In this document: piece by piece, positions 27,434 to 36,601 of the stretch | How the letters are laid out: each line of letters starts with the position of its first letter | Numbering within the stretch: position 1 is the stretch's first letter | Source: Alistipes sp. | GTDB lineage: Bacteria; Bacteroidota; Bacteroidia; Bacteroidales; Rikenellaceae | DNA length: 64,000 nt | Assembly: GCA_017410165.1 (NCBI GenBank) | Contig: JAFQRH010000018.1 | Location: 1 to 64,000, forward strand | Direction of reading: 5' to 3' | Notes under the pieces: generated by a model | What the model was told of the DNA's origin: nothing | Seen by the model: only the letters and a program-made list of their open reading frames with translations | Database searches by the model: none | Made by a program: the position numbers and the translations under genes

Positions 27434-29044
27434 ATGGCATTCAAGAAAGAAGATTTATTGAAGTATGGCATTACCGGCTCGACCGAGGTCGTTTACAATC
27501 CGTCGTATGAGACGCTCTTCGAGGAGGAGACCAAAGAGGGTTTGACCGGTTTTGACAAGGGTCAGCAGACCGAACTTGGCGCAGTGAACGTGATGACGGG
27601 TGTTTACACCGGCCGTTCGCCAAAAGACAAGTTTATCGTAATGGACGAGAACTCGAAGGATACCGTATGGTGGACTTCGGAGGAGTACAAGAACGACAAT
27701 AAACCTTGCTCGGAGGCATCGTGGGCTGCATTGAAGAAGATTGCCCAGAAGGAGCTCTCGAACAAGCGTCTGTTCGTTGTCGATGGCTACTGCGGTGCTA
27801 ACGAGGATACCCGTATGGCTGTTCGTTTCATTATGGAGGTTGCTTGGCAGGCACACTTCGTAAAGAATATGTTTATCCGTCCGACCGAGGCAGAGCTCGA
27901 ATCGTTCGAGCCGGACTTCGTGGTGTACAACGCTTCGAAGGCAAAGGTGGAGAACTACAAGGAGCTTGGTCTCAACTCGGAGACTGCTGTTGTGTTCAAC
28001 ATCTCGTCGCGTGAGCAGGTTATCATCAACACTTGGTATGGTGGTGAGATGAAGAAGGGTATGTTCTCGATGATGAACTACTACCTGCCATTGAAGGGTA
28101 TCGCTTCGATGCACTGCTCGGCTAACACCAACGAGAAGGGCGAGACCGCTATCTTCTTCGGCTTGTCGGGTACGGGTAAGACCACGCTCTCGACCGATCC
28201 GAAGCGCCAGCTTATCGGTGACGACGAGCACGGTTGGGACGACAACGGTATCTTCAACTTCGAGGGCGGTTGCTATGCGAAGGTTATCAAGCTCGACAAG
28301 GAGTCGGAGCCGGATATCTACAACGCTATCAAGCGCAACGCACTCTTGGAGAACGTAACCGTTGACGAGAACGGCAAGATCGATTTCAACGATAAGAGCG
28401 TAACCGAGAACACCCGTGTTTCGTATCCTATCGACCACATCAACAACATCGTTAAGCCGAAGTCGGCTGCTCCGGCTGCGAAGAACGTAATCTTCCTCTC
28501 GGCTGACGCATTCGGCGTGCTGCCTCCGGTTTCGATTCTCACTCCGGAGCAGTGTAAGTACTACTTCCTTTCGGGCTTCACCGCAAAGTTGGCAGGTACC
28601 GAGCGCGGTATCACCGAGCCGACTCCGACCTTCTCGGCTTGCTTCGGTCAGGCATTCCTCGAATTGCACCCTACCAAGTATGCAGAGGAGCTCGTTAAGC
28701 GTATGGAGAAGAGCGGTGCGAAGGCATACCTCGTGAACACCGGTTGGAACGGTACGGGCAAGCGTATCTCGATTCGCGACACTCGCGGTATCATCGACGC
28801 TATCCTCGACGGTGCTATCTTGTCGGCTCCGACCAAGACCATTCCGGTATTCAACTTTGAGGTTCCGACCGAGTTGCCGGGCGTAGATCCTGCAATTCTC
28901 GACCCACGCGACACCTACGCTGATGTAGCAGAGTGGGAGAAGAAGGCAGAGGATTTGGCTGGCCGCTTCATCAAGAACTTCGGTAAGTACACGACCAACG
29001 AGGCAGGTAAGGCACTCGTTGCTGCCGGTCCGGAGTTGAAATAA
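27434..29044 (+). CDS. pckA: Phosphoenolpyruvate carboxykinase (ATP)
   Basis: Interconverts oxaloacetate and phosphoenolpyruvate with ATP/ADP. In fermenting Bacteroidetes it usually runs toward oxaloacetate, fixing CO2 on the way to succinate and propionate. At 536 residues the length matches the family. The P-loop [13 protein letters not shown] (about 243-255), the metal site (GDDEHGWDD), RSPKDKFIV and the adenine site TRGIID are intact. Codon use is strongly biased, as expected for a highly expressed gene. It is monocistronic with a strong terminator at 29096. Confidence 0.97.
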   Translation: MAFKKEDLLKYGITGSTEVVYNPSYETLFEEETKEGLTGFDKGQQTELGAVNVMTGVYTGRSPKDKFIVMDENSKDTVWWTSEEYKNDNKPCSEASWAALKKIAQKELSNKRLFVVDGYCGANEDTRMAVRFIMEVAWQAHFVKNMFIRPTEAELESFEPDFVVYNASKAKVENYKELGLNSETAVVFNISSREQVIINTWYGGEMKKGMFSMMNYYLPLKGIASMHCSANTNEKGETAIFFGLSGTGKTTLSTDPKRQLIGDDEHGWDDNGIFNFEGGCYAKVIKLDKESEPDIYNAIKRNALLENVTVDENGKIDFNDKSVTENTRVSYPIDHINNIVKPKSAAPAAKNVIFLSADAFGVLPPVSILTPEQCKYYFLSGFTAKLAGTERGITEPTPTFSACFGQAFLELHPTKYAEELVKRMEKSGAKAYLVNTGWNGTGKRISIRDTRGIIDAILDGAILSAPTKTIPVFNFEVPTELPGVDPAILDPRDTYADVAEWEKKAEDLAGRFIKNFGKYTTNEAGKALVAAGPELK

Positions 29045-29095
29045 GCCAAGTTGCGGCGGAGGGGGGAGACCTGCTCGCTTTCCGCTATCCGATAG

Positions 29096-29129
29096 AGCAC
29101 CCGACCTTTCGAGGCCGGGTGCTTTTTTT
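29096..29129 (+). terminator. Terminator of pckA
   Basis: AGCACCCG-ACC and GG-CGGGTGCT pair around TTTCGA and are followed by seven T. Confidence 0.9.
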
Positions 29130-29140
29130 GGGGGGGGGAG

Positions 29141-29253
29141 TTGTCTAACAAGGTGATTTCTGCGTTACGCTTGCCCTCAAAAGCTCATTTACGCCGAGTA
29201 AACTGCGCTTTTTCGGGCTACGCAGGCCTTGAAAACACTCTTGTTATACAACT
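29141..29253. repeat. Repeat family A, copy 3
   Basis: Begins GTCTAACAAGGTGATTTC and ends TTGTTATACAACTTC, with the same body as copies 1 and 2 except for a short deletion near AAAAGCTC and changes near the right end. It fills most of the pckA to symporter gap, together with two terminator hairpins. Confidence 0.7.
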
Positions 29254-29264
29254 TCTAACAAAAA

Positions 29265-29308
29265 GGGTGTGTCTAAAAAAACTTGTTAGACACGCCCTTT
29301 GTTTTTTT
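29265..29308. terminator. Terminator hairpin (family C)
   Basis: GGGTGTGTCTAA pairs with TTAGACACGCCC and is followed by a T-run broken by one G. It is almost the same as 34666-34698. Confidence 0.7.
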
Positions 29309-29325
29309 GGGGGTGATGCAAAAAA

Positions 29326-29352
29326 GGTGTGCCTAACAGTTTTAGACACACC
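29326..29352 (-). terminator. Terminator of the symporter operon
   Basis: GGTGTGCCTAA pairs with TTTTAGACACACC. On the minus strand it lies 20 bp after the symporter stop and is followed by TTTTTTG. Confidence 0.7.
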
Positions 29353-29372
29353 CTCTACTGACCGATGCTCTC

Positions 29373-31106
29373 TTATGCTGTGCGGCGAGCATCGATGATG
29401 CGATAGATGGCGTATGCTGCCGATATGCCGAGCATAATGGCGCAACCCCACATCATAATCCGCTCGACCGAAGGGGCGTAGTCCTCGAAGCAGAGCAGAC
29501 CGATGAGCAGAGCCGAAATGCATACGAGCGTAACCACAAAGCAGGTGATTGCCATATGCGAGAAGTGCTTGACGGCACGCTTCATCTCAGGCGATGGCTC
29601 GACGTCGGCCGATGGGTCCTTCATCGAGGCGATGCGCTCGTAGCCCTTGTCGGTGGTGCCCTTGTAGCGAGCCCACAACTCCATAATGGCGAGCAGTACG
29701 ACCGGCACGATGAGTCCGATAATGGATTCGAGCACGTTCGGATTCATCCAGTCGAATGCGGCACGCACCTGCGCGTTGAACTTGAAGGCGAGGCCGAAGA
29801 TGCCGAACAGATAGGTTATGCCCATTGCCCACAACACGTGACGCTGGGTGAGTCGGCGCGAATATACACCCCATACCGACGGGATGTAGAGCGGTCCGAT
29901 AATCATTGTCAGCACCGTTACGACCACCTTCTCGGCTCCGCCTGCATACGGAATGAGCAGCGCGAGCAGCGTGATGGCGGCACCGAAGGCGAAGGTGAAG
30001 ATGCGACCCGTGCGAATGAGTTGGCGGTCGGTGGCCTGCGGATGACGCTCCTTATATATATCATAGGTAAAGACGTTGGCAAAGACGTTGAGTGTGCCCG
30101 ATACGGTCGAGAGCGTAGCCGAAACCATCGCGGCGAGCATCACGCCGAGCATACCCTTCATCAGCACGTGGTCGCTCATCAGGATATACGCCTGCTCGGG
30201 GTTTGCCTCCGGGTTGATGACGTGGAACGCCATAGCCGGCAGATACCACACAATCGGGGTGAGCAGGTAGAGTGCGCCCACCAGATAGGTGCTCTTGCGG
30301 GCATCGCGCTTGGTCGGTACGCTGATGTATCGCTGCACGAACGGCCAGTCGCCACCGATGGTGAAGGCGTTGATGAAGAACCACAGAATCAGCCAGAACC
30401 AAGGATACTCGGCGCTGACCGGCGTGAAGTAGCCCTCGGGAGCAGCGGCGATGAAGTTGTCGAAGCCGCCGATGGCATCCATCGAGAGCGGCAACATAAA
30501 GATAACGACCGTGATAAGCACGCCGAATTGGATGACGTCGGTCATCAGCACGGCGAGAAAACCGCCCAAAACGGTATAGAGCAGTGTGATAGCACCCAGA
30601 ATCAGAATGCCCCAACTAACTGCGAGGTGGCCGTTCTCGCCCGCCATAAAGTGGCCCTCGGGCAGCACCATAAGCGTTGACATCACGATTGAGATGGCGT
30701 AGAGTGCCACGGCGGTATGGAATCCGCGACCGATGATGCCCAGCAGCGTGTAGAAGTTGAGCGAACGACGACCGAAACGGATGGTCAGGAACTCGGCCGG
30801 CGACGAAATCTTCATCTCGCGCCACTTGCCTGCCAAGTACTTGCCGACAAGAAAACTTGCGAAGCCGAGCATATTGCCAATCAGCGCGGCGACCACACCC
30901 GAACGGTAGGCAACGCCGCCCCAGATGACAAACGTGCTTGCCGAGAAGAGCGTCATATAGGTTGACATACCGGACAACCACCACGACGAGTTGCGGCCGG
31001 CGATAAACATATCTTCCGACTTGCGGATGCTGCGCGAGGTGATCCAACTCACGAAAATCAGCCCCAGAAAGTAGAAGCATACAACGATATAATCGAGTAA
31101 TACCAT
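29373..31106 (-). CDS. Sodium:solute symporter (SSS family)
   Basis: A 577-residue inner-membrane protein with roughly 14 hydrophobic helices; the last two follow a charged linker near 470-500 (SMKDPSADVEPSPEMKR). The opening YFLGLIFVSWITSRSIRKSEDMF and GRNSSWWLSGMSTYMTLFSASTF are characteristic of sodium-coupled solute symporters. The substrate is not predictable; members carry sugars, sialic acid, amino acids or small acids. It follows the FAD oxidoreductase gene by 81 bp on the same strand and may import the substrate of that enzyme. Confidence 0.9.
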   Translation of the reverse strand: MVLLDYIVVCFYFLGLIFVSWITSRSIRKSEDMFIAGRNSSWWLSGMSTYMTLFSASTFVIWGGVAYRSGVVAALIGNMLGFASFLVGKYLAGKWREMKISSPAEFLTIRFGRRSLNFYTLLGIIGRGFHTAVALYAISIVMSTLMVLPEGHFMAGENGHLAVSWGILILGAITLLYTVLGGFLAVLMTDVIQFGVLITVVIFMLPLSMDAIGGFDNFIAAAPEGYFTPVSAEYPWFWLILWFFINAFTIGGDWPFVQRYISVPTKRDARKSTYLVGALYLLTPIVWYLPAMAFHVINPEANPEQAYILMSDHVLMKGMLGVMLAAMVSATLSTVSGTLNVFANVFTYDIYKERHPQATDRQLIRTGRIFTFAFGAAITLLALLIPYAGGAEKVVVTVLTMIIGPLYIPSVWGVYSRRLTQRHVLWAMGITYLFGIFGLAFKFNAQVRAAFDWMNPNVLESIIGLIVPVVLLAIMELWARYKGTTDKGYERIASMKDPSADVEPSPEMKRAVKHFSHMAITCFVVTLVCISALLIGLLCFEDYAPSVERIMMWGCAIMLGISAAYAIYRIIDARRTA

Positions 31107-31187
31107 ATTGAAGTTGTGTTTAGGTTATTTTTCGTTTATTCTTTTTTTGGGGGAGAGGGCTTGAAGTAGAGCCGTGTTTCTGCCGGC

Positions 31188-32495
31188 TTAAATCTGCGCA
31201 CCGAGTGCTTTCAGGCGCACGATGAGTTGCTCGATATCGGCATCCTGCACCGCACATCCGCGCGTAGCACATTGTGCCGCAGCCACACCTGCCGCCTGCC
31301 CCGTGCCCATACAACTTGCCTGCACGCGCAGCGATGCGAAGGCCTTGCGGTCGGCCGAGAGTGCGCGACCTGCAACGAGCAGATTCGGGAACGCCGGCGC
31401 GATGAGCGAACGATACGGCACGTAGGCGGGTTGGTCGAGGAAGATTGTCACCTGCGACGAGCCCTTCGAGGCGTGAATATCAATCGGATGCGCACCGCGA
31501 GATACGCTATCCTCGTAGCGGTGGGCCGTCACGTACTCCTCTGCCGAGATGGTGTGCACACCCTTGATGCGGCGCGTTTCGCGGACTCCGGCCTGCGGAG
31601 CGACGGCTGCAACGTAGCAGCCACGGAACTCCTCGAAATTCTCGCGCAGAATGGCCGCCATACGGAAGACATCCTCGCGCAGACGCGCTTCGGCACGCGT
31701 ATAGTCGCGGTTGTCGCAGGCATTGCCCGCCGTGCGAGTCATATTGACCGCCACGCAACCCTCGTGCAGGGTGGTGCAGAACCACGGGCCGCCGAACTCC
31801 GGAATCTGCAACTCCTCGGCACGCGCCACGAGTTGCTCACGAATCGGCAGGCAGTGGCAATTTTCGCCCTGCTTGTTGTGGTGCATCGCCTCGCAGACGA
31901 GTGGCGACGAGGTATCGACTCCGCCGAGGATGAAGTATGTCGAGAGCGGTTGCAGCGGTGCCTCCTCGCTCGGCTGCATTGGCACGCCCGCCATAGCGGC
32001 AAGGTCGGCATCACCCGTGCAGTCGATAAATACGCGGGCAGCGAGTGCCTCCGAGCCGTTTTTATTCTCGATTACGATGTGGCGAATCGCGCCCTGCTCG
32101 GTCGTGCAGCCCGACAGGTAGGAGTTCATATAGAGTGCGATGCCCGCCTCCTCGACCATACGCTGCATACAGAGTTTGTAGAGTTCGGGGTCGAAGGCGA
32201 CATTGCCGAGCGGATGCTCGATGTATCCGCCACCCATATCGACCAAGCGGTGGATAAACTCCCACGGAATACCGCCGATGACCAACTCCTGATTGTAGGT
32301 AAAGACGCTGAGCGGTGCTACGTAGCCCGCAGTAGCCATTCCGCCGAGAAAGCCGAATCGCTCGACGAGCGCAACGCTCGCACCCTCGCGTGCCGCAGCG
32401 ATGGCGGCAACGAAACCCGCCGGGCCACCTCCGCATACGACAACATCGTACTCGCCGACAACGGGTACGGATTTAGAGATATTGATTTGTTTCAT
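31188..32495 (-). CDS. FAD-dependent oxidoreductase
   Basis: A 435-residue flavoprotein. The dinucleotide-binding motif DVVVCGGGPAGFVAAIAAA (about 18-36) is followed by GGMATAGYVAP, the FIDCTGDADLAAMAG motif and a C-terminal FAD contact (LLVAGRALSADRKAFASLR, then TGQAAGVAAA). This is the FAD_oxidored-type family (PF12831-like) found in many Bacteroidetes carbohydrate loci. No signal peptide is visible. The start at 32495 is preferred because upstream codons have no family match. The substrate is unknown; the adjacent symporter gene suggests a linked catabolic pair. Confidence 0.82.
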   Translation of the reverse strand: MKQINISKSVPVVGEYDVVVCGGGPAGFVAAIAAAREGASVALVERFGFLGGMATAGYVAPLSVFTYNQELVIGGIPWEFIHRLVDMGGGYIEHPLGNVAFDPELYKLCMQRMVEEAGIALYMNSYLSGCTTEQGAIRHIVIENKNGSEALAARVFIDCTGDADLAAMAGVPMQPSEEAPLQPLSTYFILGGVDTSSPLVCEAMHHNKQGENCHCLPIREQLVARAEELQIPEFGGPWFCTTLHEGCVAVNMTRTAGNACDNRDYTRAEARLREDVFRMAAILRENFEEFRGCYVAAVAPQAGVRETRRIKGVHTISAEEYVTAHRYEDSVSRGAHPIDIHASKGSSQVTIFLDQPAYVPYRSLIAPAFPNLLVAGRALSADRKAFASLRVQASCMGTGQAAGVAAAQCATRGCAVQDADIEQLIVRLKALGAQI

Positions 32496-32505
32496 AGGGT
32501 AATAA

Positions 32506-33492
32506 CTATAACCACTTCTTATATCTAAAATAGCCCATCGTAAGACCCGATGCAAGTATCATCAGACCCAGCGCAAAGATGTATCCGAGAGGCAGTGTCC
32601 AACCGTTCGGCAGCGTCCAAGCCCAATCGAGCTCGGGCATAAAATGGAAGTTCATACCGTAGATACTTGCCACGAGTGTCGCCGGCAGGAAGACTACGGC
32701 TGCCACCGAGAAGATTTTTACCACCTCGTTCTGCTCGATGTTAATCAGACCGAGAGCCGAGTCCTGAATATAGTCCAGACGCTGGAACGAGAAGTCGGTA
32801 TGGCTGATAAGCGAATTTACGTCCTTAATCATCAATTGCAGACGAGGGTAGATATCGTTCGGGAATCGCTCCGAGCGCAAGATGCCCGACAGCACGCGCT
32901 GACGGTCGAAGATGTTCTCGCGCAGGACCATCGTACGCTCCTGCAATATGTTGATACGGTGGATAATCTCTTTGTCGATGGTGTCCTCGCGGCTGATATC
33001 CTTGCTGAGGGTCGAGACCTGACGACCGACCAACTCGACGAGGTCGGCATCGAAGTCGATACGCACTTCGAGCAGCGAGATGAGGATGTGGTAGCCGGTC
33101 GAGTAACTGCGATAGTTCATTTGCAGACGCTTCTCCGCTTCGCGGAAGGTGCGCATATCCTGCTGGCGTACCGACACCAGCACACCCTCGTTCGAGAGGA
33201 TGAACGACACCGGCTCGACCTCGAAACTGTCGCCGCCGACCGGAACAAAGAAGTTGGAGTTGGAGATGATGGCGTTCTCCGTCTCGGAGTATTTGGAGGT
33301 GGACTCAATCTCCTCGACCTGCTGCTTGGTCTGCAAGCTGATCTCCATAAAGTTCTCGACCGCCTTCTGCTCCTTGATGGTCGGTTGCACCATATCAACC
33401 CACAAAATATCGTCGTAACCCAAATCGTCGAAGAGTTCTGTGTCGGCGTTTCGGATTATCTTGTTGTACTGTTTCAGATAGATTGTAATCAC
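32506..33492 (-). CDS. corA: CorA-family magnesium/cobalt transporter
   Basis: A homopentameric divalent-cation channel of the inner membrane. A large N-terminal cytoplasmic domain with long helices is followed by two C-terminal membrane helices. The signature YGMNFHFMPE lies between them and forms the selectivity loop. I chose a GTG start at 33492 because GGGGGAACTTTACA upstream is a rare clear ribosome-binding site; this gives 328 residues. An ATG at 33588 would add 32 residues that look non-homologous. It sits between mqnA and the FAD gene on the same strand, 10 bp before the latter. Confidence 0.88.
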   Translation of the reverse strand: MITIYLKQYNKIIRNADTELFDDLGYDDILWVDMVQPTIKEQKAVENFMEISLQTKQQVEEIESTSKYSETENAIISNSNFFVPVGGDSFEVEPVSFILSNEGVLVSVRQQDMRTFREAEKRLQMNYRSYSTGYHILISLLEVRIDFDADLVELVGRQVSTLSKDISREDTIDKEIIHRINILQERTMVLRENIFDRQRVLSGILRSERFPNDIYPRLQLMIKDVNSLISHTDFSFQRLDYIQDSALGLINIEQNEVVKIFSVAAVVFLPATLVASIYGMNFHFMPELDWAWTLPNGWTLPLGYIFALGLMILASGLTMGYFRYKKWL

Positions 33493-33624
33493 TGTAAAGT
33501 TCCCCCTTTTAAGTGTAAGTAAATCGTCTGCTCCGCCTCTGTCGGGTGCTCGCCCTCCTGCGGAGTTGTCAATGATTTTGTGTGGCAATGTCCCCTTGCG
33601 CGAGGACTCGTTGCCCGCTTACCT

Positions 33625-34392
33625 TCAACCGGGATTGACTTTGGGTTGAACGCGCAACCCGCAGTCCCAGAACTTTTTAAGTGCTTTGTGTTTCTGTTCG
33701 TCGAACAGGTAATCGATATTGCGTGTCAGGTAGTCGTACGCGTATGGTCGGTCGGCGTACGGACTCTCGACAATGGCTTCGTAGATATGCTCCACACCGA
33801 AGGTGAGCGCGTGCTGCAACTCGTCGTGCAGCGAGTATGGAACGCCTTTGCGCGACACCCATACGGCAAATGCAAACGGCAGTGAGGTCTGCGCAATCCA
33901 CTCCTCGGCCAAGTCGTACGAGTAGGCGTAGCGACCCTCGTAGTCGAAGACCTTGTCGCCGATAATCATAAACGCATCGCCCGGCTGTGGCTGCTCCATT
34001 ATGGCGTAATCCTCCATCAGCAACCATTCGGGCGCGATGTGCCAACGGTGTTGTGCCAAGTAGCCAGCCAACTGAACCGATGTACGCGAATGGGCATCAA
34101 CCCAGATGCGGCGCACGTTCGCTATCGGCGTGTTGCCTACGATGACCACCGTGCGCACGGCCGACGAAGCACCGATACAGTAGTCGGTAATAATCTCTAC
34201 ACCTTTAAGCGACGGAATGGCCGCCGACGAGAGCAGTGCAATGTCGGCTTTGCCCGCCGTGAAGTTGGCGAGCGTCTCGGATGGGGGCGTAAGCAGGAGG
34301 TCGGCAGCGAGATTACCTGCGTGCCGAATACCATAGATGAATGGTGTCGTATTGAGATACGACAGAGCCGCTATTTTCGGATAAATGGCCAT
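33625..34392 (-). CDS. mqnA: Chorismate dehydratase
   Basis: Catalyses the first committed step of the futalosine menaquinone pathway, dehydrating chorismate to 3-enolpyruvylbenzoate. The 255-residue protein has a periplasmic-binding-protein-like fold with the family opening IAALSYLNTTPFIYG, the ADIALLSSAAIPSL segment and the IGDKVFDYEG loop. The start at 34392 is chosen because upstream in-frame codons do not match the family. It is far from mqnB and mqnD at 9.2-10.5 kb, so the pathway is dispersed. Confidence 0.92.
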   Translation of the reverse strand: MAIYPKIAALSYLNTTPFIYGIRHAGNLAADLLLTPPSETLANFTAGKADIALLSSAAIPSLKGVEIITDYCIGASSAVRTVVIVGNTPIANVRRIWVDAHSRTSVQLAGYLAQHRWHIAPEWLLMEDYAIMEQPQPGDAFMIIGDKVFDYEGRYAYSYDLAEEWIAQTSLPFAFAVWVSRKGVPYSLHDELQHALTFGVEHIYEAIVESPYADRPYAYDYLTRNIDYLFDEQKHKALKKFWDCGLRVQPKVNPG

Positions 34393-34507
34393 CGTCCATA
34401 TATGGTATTTTTTAGGTTCGACATCGGGGCGGAATTGCTCCCTCCCCACCGCGTATGCGCCTAATGCGGGTGCGTTGTGTGCCACGCGCGAGCGCATAAT
34501 CCGTTGG

Positions 34508-34515
34508 CAAATATA
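34508..34515 (-). promoter_or_regulatory. Putative -7 box of mqnA
   Basis: TATATTTG on the minus strand, 115 bp before the mqnA start. The -33 element is not clear. Confidence 0.5.
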
Positions 34516-34615
34516 GCAATCTTTTGCATAGAGTATGCCCCGAAAGGCAAAAAATTTGCAAAAAAAGCGTAAAATCGCCAAATTTTCCTCTTCACTGCAA
34601 GCAATTTTACCCCCA

Positions 34616-34648
34616 AAACATTGCTTTGTGGAGGTTCTTGCGCAAAAG
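34616..34648. repeat. 33-bp copy of a signal-peptide coding segment
   Basis: Identical to 35404-35436, which encodes the signal-peptide cleavage region (AFAQEPPQSNV) of the neighbouring gene. Here it is not part of any open frame. It looks like the scar of a lost tandem gene copy or of illegitimate recombination. A family C hairpin follows directly. Confidence 0.7.
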
Positions 34649-34665
34649 AAGCCGTCTAACAAAAA

Positions 34666-34698
34666 GGGCGTGTCTAAAAAAACTTGTTAGACACGCCC
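34666..34698 (-). terminator. Terminator of the secreted-protein cluster (family C)
   Basis: GGGCGTGTCTAA and TTAGACACGCCC pair; on the minus strand a short T-run follows. It lies 53 bp past the stop of the gene at 34751. Confidence 0.7.
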
Positions 34699-34750
34699 AA
34701 AGAAGATAATATGTTTAGCAGTTGTCATTTAATATATATAAACTTGATTG

Positions 34751-35494
34751 CTATTTTTTGCTTAATTTACCCTGCTCTTGCAGGTATTTTATTATGGTGG
34801 AGATATCTGCGCCGAAAGGAAAATTGCTTTGTAAAATCTTGAACGCCGAGTTATTGCGTATGTATAGCATCCGATAGTAGGATTCGAGAGCTGCAAACTG
34901 TGTGTCGCCTAACACATCGTTCAATGTGCTGTTCGCTACGCGACCTTTTAGCAATATGGGAATCGGTGAACCTCCGTTGAGATAGTGGCTTTCGTTGAGC
35001 CATAGATTTATAGACCACTCATTTGCGCTATATTTCGGTTGTGATTGCGCAATATACTCTATGAGCCGACACTTCAAGCGGGCGATGCTCTTTTTGTCGG
35101 TGTCGGTTGCTTGTTTCACGATGCGAATTAGTCGCATAACGGCCCTTCGATTGTTGTCGTTGCGGGTGTAACTTTGGAAATTGTGGTCGTTGCCCTCCAA
35201 CCATCGTACGGCATCGTCAAACAGTTGTTTTTGTCGATTGATGTCGCCCTGTGCCTTTGCCTCTTTGAAGTCGCGATATGCTTTGCTGTATGTTGCGAAC
35301 TCTTTGTCGCGGATTGCCTTCTCTTGCTCACTCATAGCGCCGAGAATAGCACCGTACGATTTCTCTCCGAACGCTTTGTCTGCCATCTGCTCCAATCGCA
35401 CCGAAACATTGCTTTGTGGAGGTTCTTGCGCAAAAGCGTTATTGGCGCCGAGTGCGAGTAACGCAATAAAGAGCGTGCAGAGTGTTTTAGTCAT
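34751..35494 (-). CDS. Hypothetical secreted protein
   Basis: I do not recognise the family. A 247-residue protein with a clear signal peptide (MTKTLCTLFIALLALGANNA, cleaved near AFAQ). The mature part is mostly helical and charged, with KAYRDFKEAKAQGDINRQKQ and a positively charged middle (about 115-150). It has no cysteines after the signal apart from one near residue 142, and no catalytic motif is evident. It is last in a four-gene minus-strand cluster, 19 bp after the previous stop. Base composition is more AT-rich than the surrounding core genes. Confidence 0.7.
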   Translation of the reverse strand: MTKTLCTLFIALLALGANNAFAQEPPQSNVSVRLEQMADKAFGEKSYGAILGAMSEQEKAIRDKEFATYSKAYRDFKEAKAQGDINRQKQLFDDAVRWLEGNDHNFQSYTRNDNNRRAVMRLIRIVKQATDTDKKSIARLKCRLIEYIAQSQPKYSANEWSINLWLNESHYLNGGSPIPILLKGRVANSTLNDVLGDTQFAALESYYRMLYIRNNSAFKILQSNFPFGADISTIIKYLQEQGKLSKK

Positions 35495-35513
35495 ATTGCA
35501 GCGTGTTTGTGTA

Positions 35514-36596
35514 TTATCCGAGCGTCTTTTCGTAGCGCGGTATCTGTATCTTTACGCCGTGTATAAGATATATGCAGATGGCTTTTCCCGAGCGTAACGA
35601 AGGTTGAAGGGTTCCGGCATAGCGGTCGTATATGATTCGCGCCTCGGCATCCTCTATGAAGGCGTCGTTTTGAGTGATGATGTCAAGTAGTTGTTCTCCG
35701 CGCTCCTTGTCGAAGATGGTGCTGAAAATGCGCTTGAATTCTGCACGGCGTAGCGGATGTTCGTATATGGCTGCCGTAGAGGCTATTTGTTCTTTGTTGT
35801 GGGTGAGTTGCTTGTGTTCTATGTCGGATATCGTTGTGTGGCGAGAGAGCATATCGATAAATCGTTGCAATGTTTCCGATTTTTTATTCGGGAATGCCGT
35901 TGCAAAAATCGAATAATCGTTCCGCAGAAACGACTCTGCCTCGGCAACCGAAGCAAAGCGATTGAGCAAACAAGAGTTATTTATGTTATTGGTCAGTTCG
36001 ATTTGTCGTCTCTGTTGCAATGCAGACAAAAACTCCTCGACAGAACCATATATCGTCTCCGCGCACTCGCGGAACGTGTTGCATATAGAGTCTTTGTAGT
36101 AGAGCCGTAATGCCCCATCATCCACGCATCCCCATACCTCGCCAACCATACGCGGTAGAGTGTTGATGACAAATACGCTATCTGTCGGCATCTGCGCAAA
36201 TATTAGTCGTTGTTGCTCTTTGCGGGTTATTTCACCACGCTCCCAACCTACGCTTAACGGCATATATTTGTCTATATATGCCGAGTATATCAAATCCTCA
36301 CCCGTTGTTCGGTTTATGTAACAAGATTGGGAGTACGGCTGTTGCCAAAAATTGTAGCGCGTCGTGTTTTTACAACCAAACATCTGCTCGTCGAATTGTA
36401 ACACCGGAATCTCCTCCATATCGGCAGAGGGTGCTACTGCGCGCGATTCTTGTTGTCGAATGGATGCCCTCTGTGCATCGGCAATTACGATATGTGGTTC
36501 AGGAATACTCCATTTGTAATAGCCAATAATCTCCGGTTGGGCAACGCACTCGGCGATGCCCAACAAAAAGAGTGTTATAATAGCAATTTGACGCAT
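35514..36596 (-). CDS. Hypothetical secreted protein
   Basis: Family not recognised. The protein is 360 residues, beginning with a signal peptide (MRQIAIITLFLLGIAECVAQ). The start at 36596 is chosen for that signal; the frame is open further upstream. The mature part has several cysteines (CKNTTRYN, SCYIN, WGCVDDG, ICNTFREC) that could form disulfides in the periplasm. The C-terminal half is helical with heptad-like spacing. It lies 5 bp after the preceding gene and 19 bp before the next, so co-transcription is likely. Confidence 0.7.
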   Translation of the reverse strand: MRQIAIITLFLLGIAECVAQPEIIGYYKWSIPEPHIVIADAQRASIRQQESRAVAPSADMEEIPVLQFDEQMFGCKNTTRYNFWQQPYSQSCYINRTTGEDLIYSAYIDKYMPLSVGWERGEITRKEQQRLIFAQMPTDSVFVINTLPRMVGEVWGCVDDGALRLYYKDSICNTFRECAETIYGSVEEFLSALQQRRQIELTNNINNSCLLNRFASVAEAESFLRNDYSIFATAFPNKKSETLQRFIDMLSRHTTISDIEHKQLTHNKEQIASTAAIYEHPLRRAEFKRIFSTIFDKERGEQLLDIITQNDAFIEDAEARIIYDRYAGTLQPSLRSGKAICIYLIHGVKIQIPRYEKTLG

Positions 36597-36601
36597 AGGT
36601 T

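Noticed and set aside
33493..33588. N-terminal extension of CorA from an upstream ATG
   Set aside because: The extra 32 residues look unlike CorA family N-termini, and a clear GGGGG ribosome-binding site precedes the GTG at 33492.
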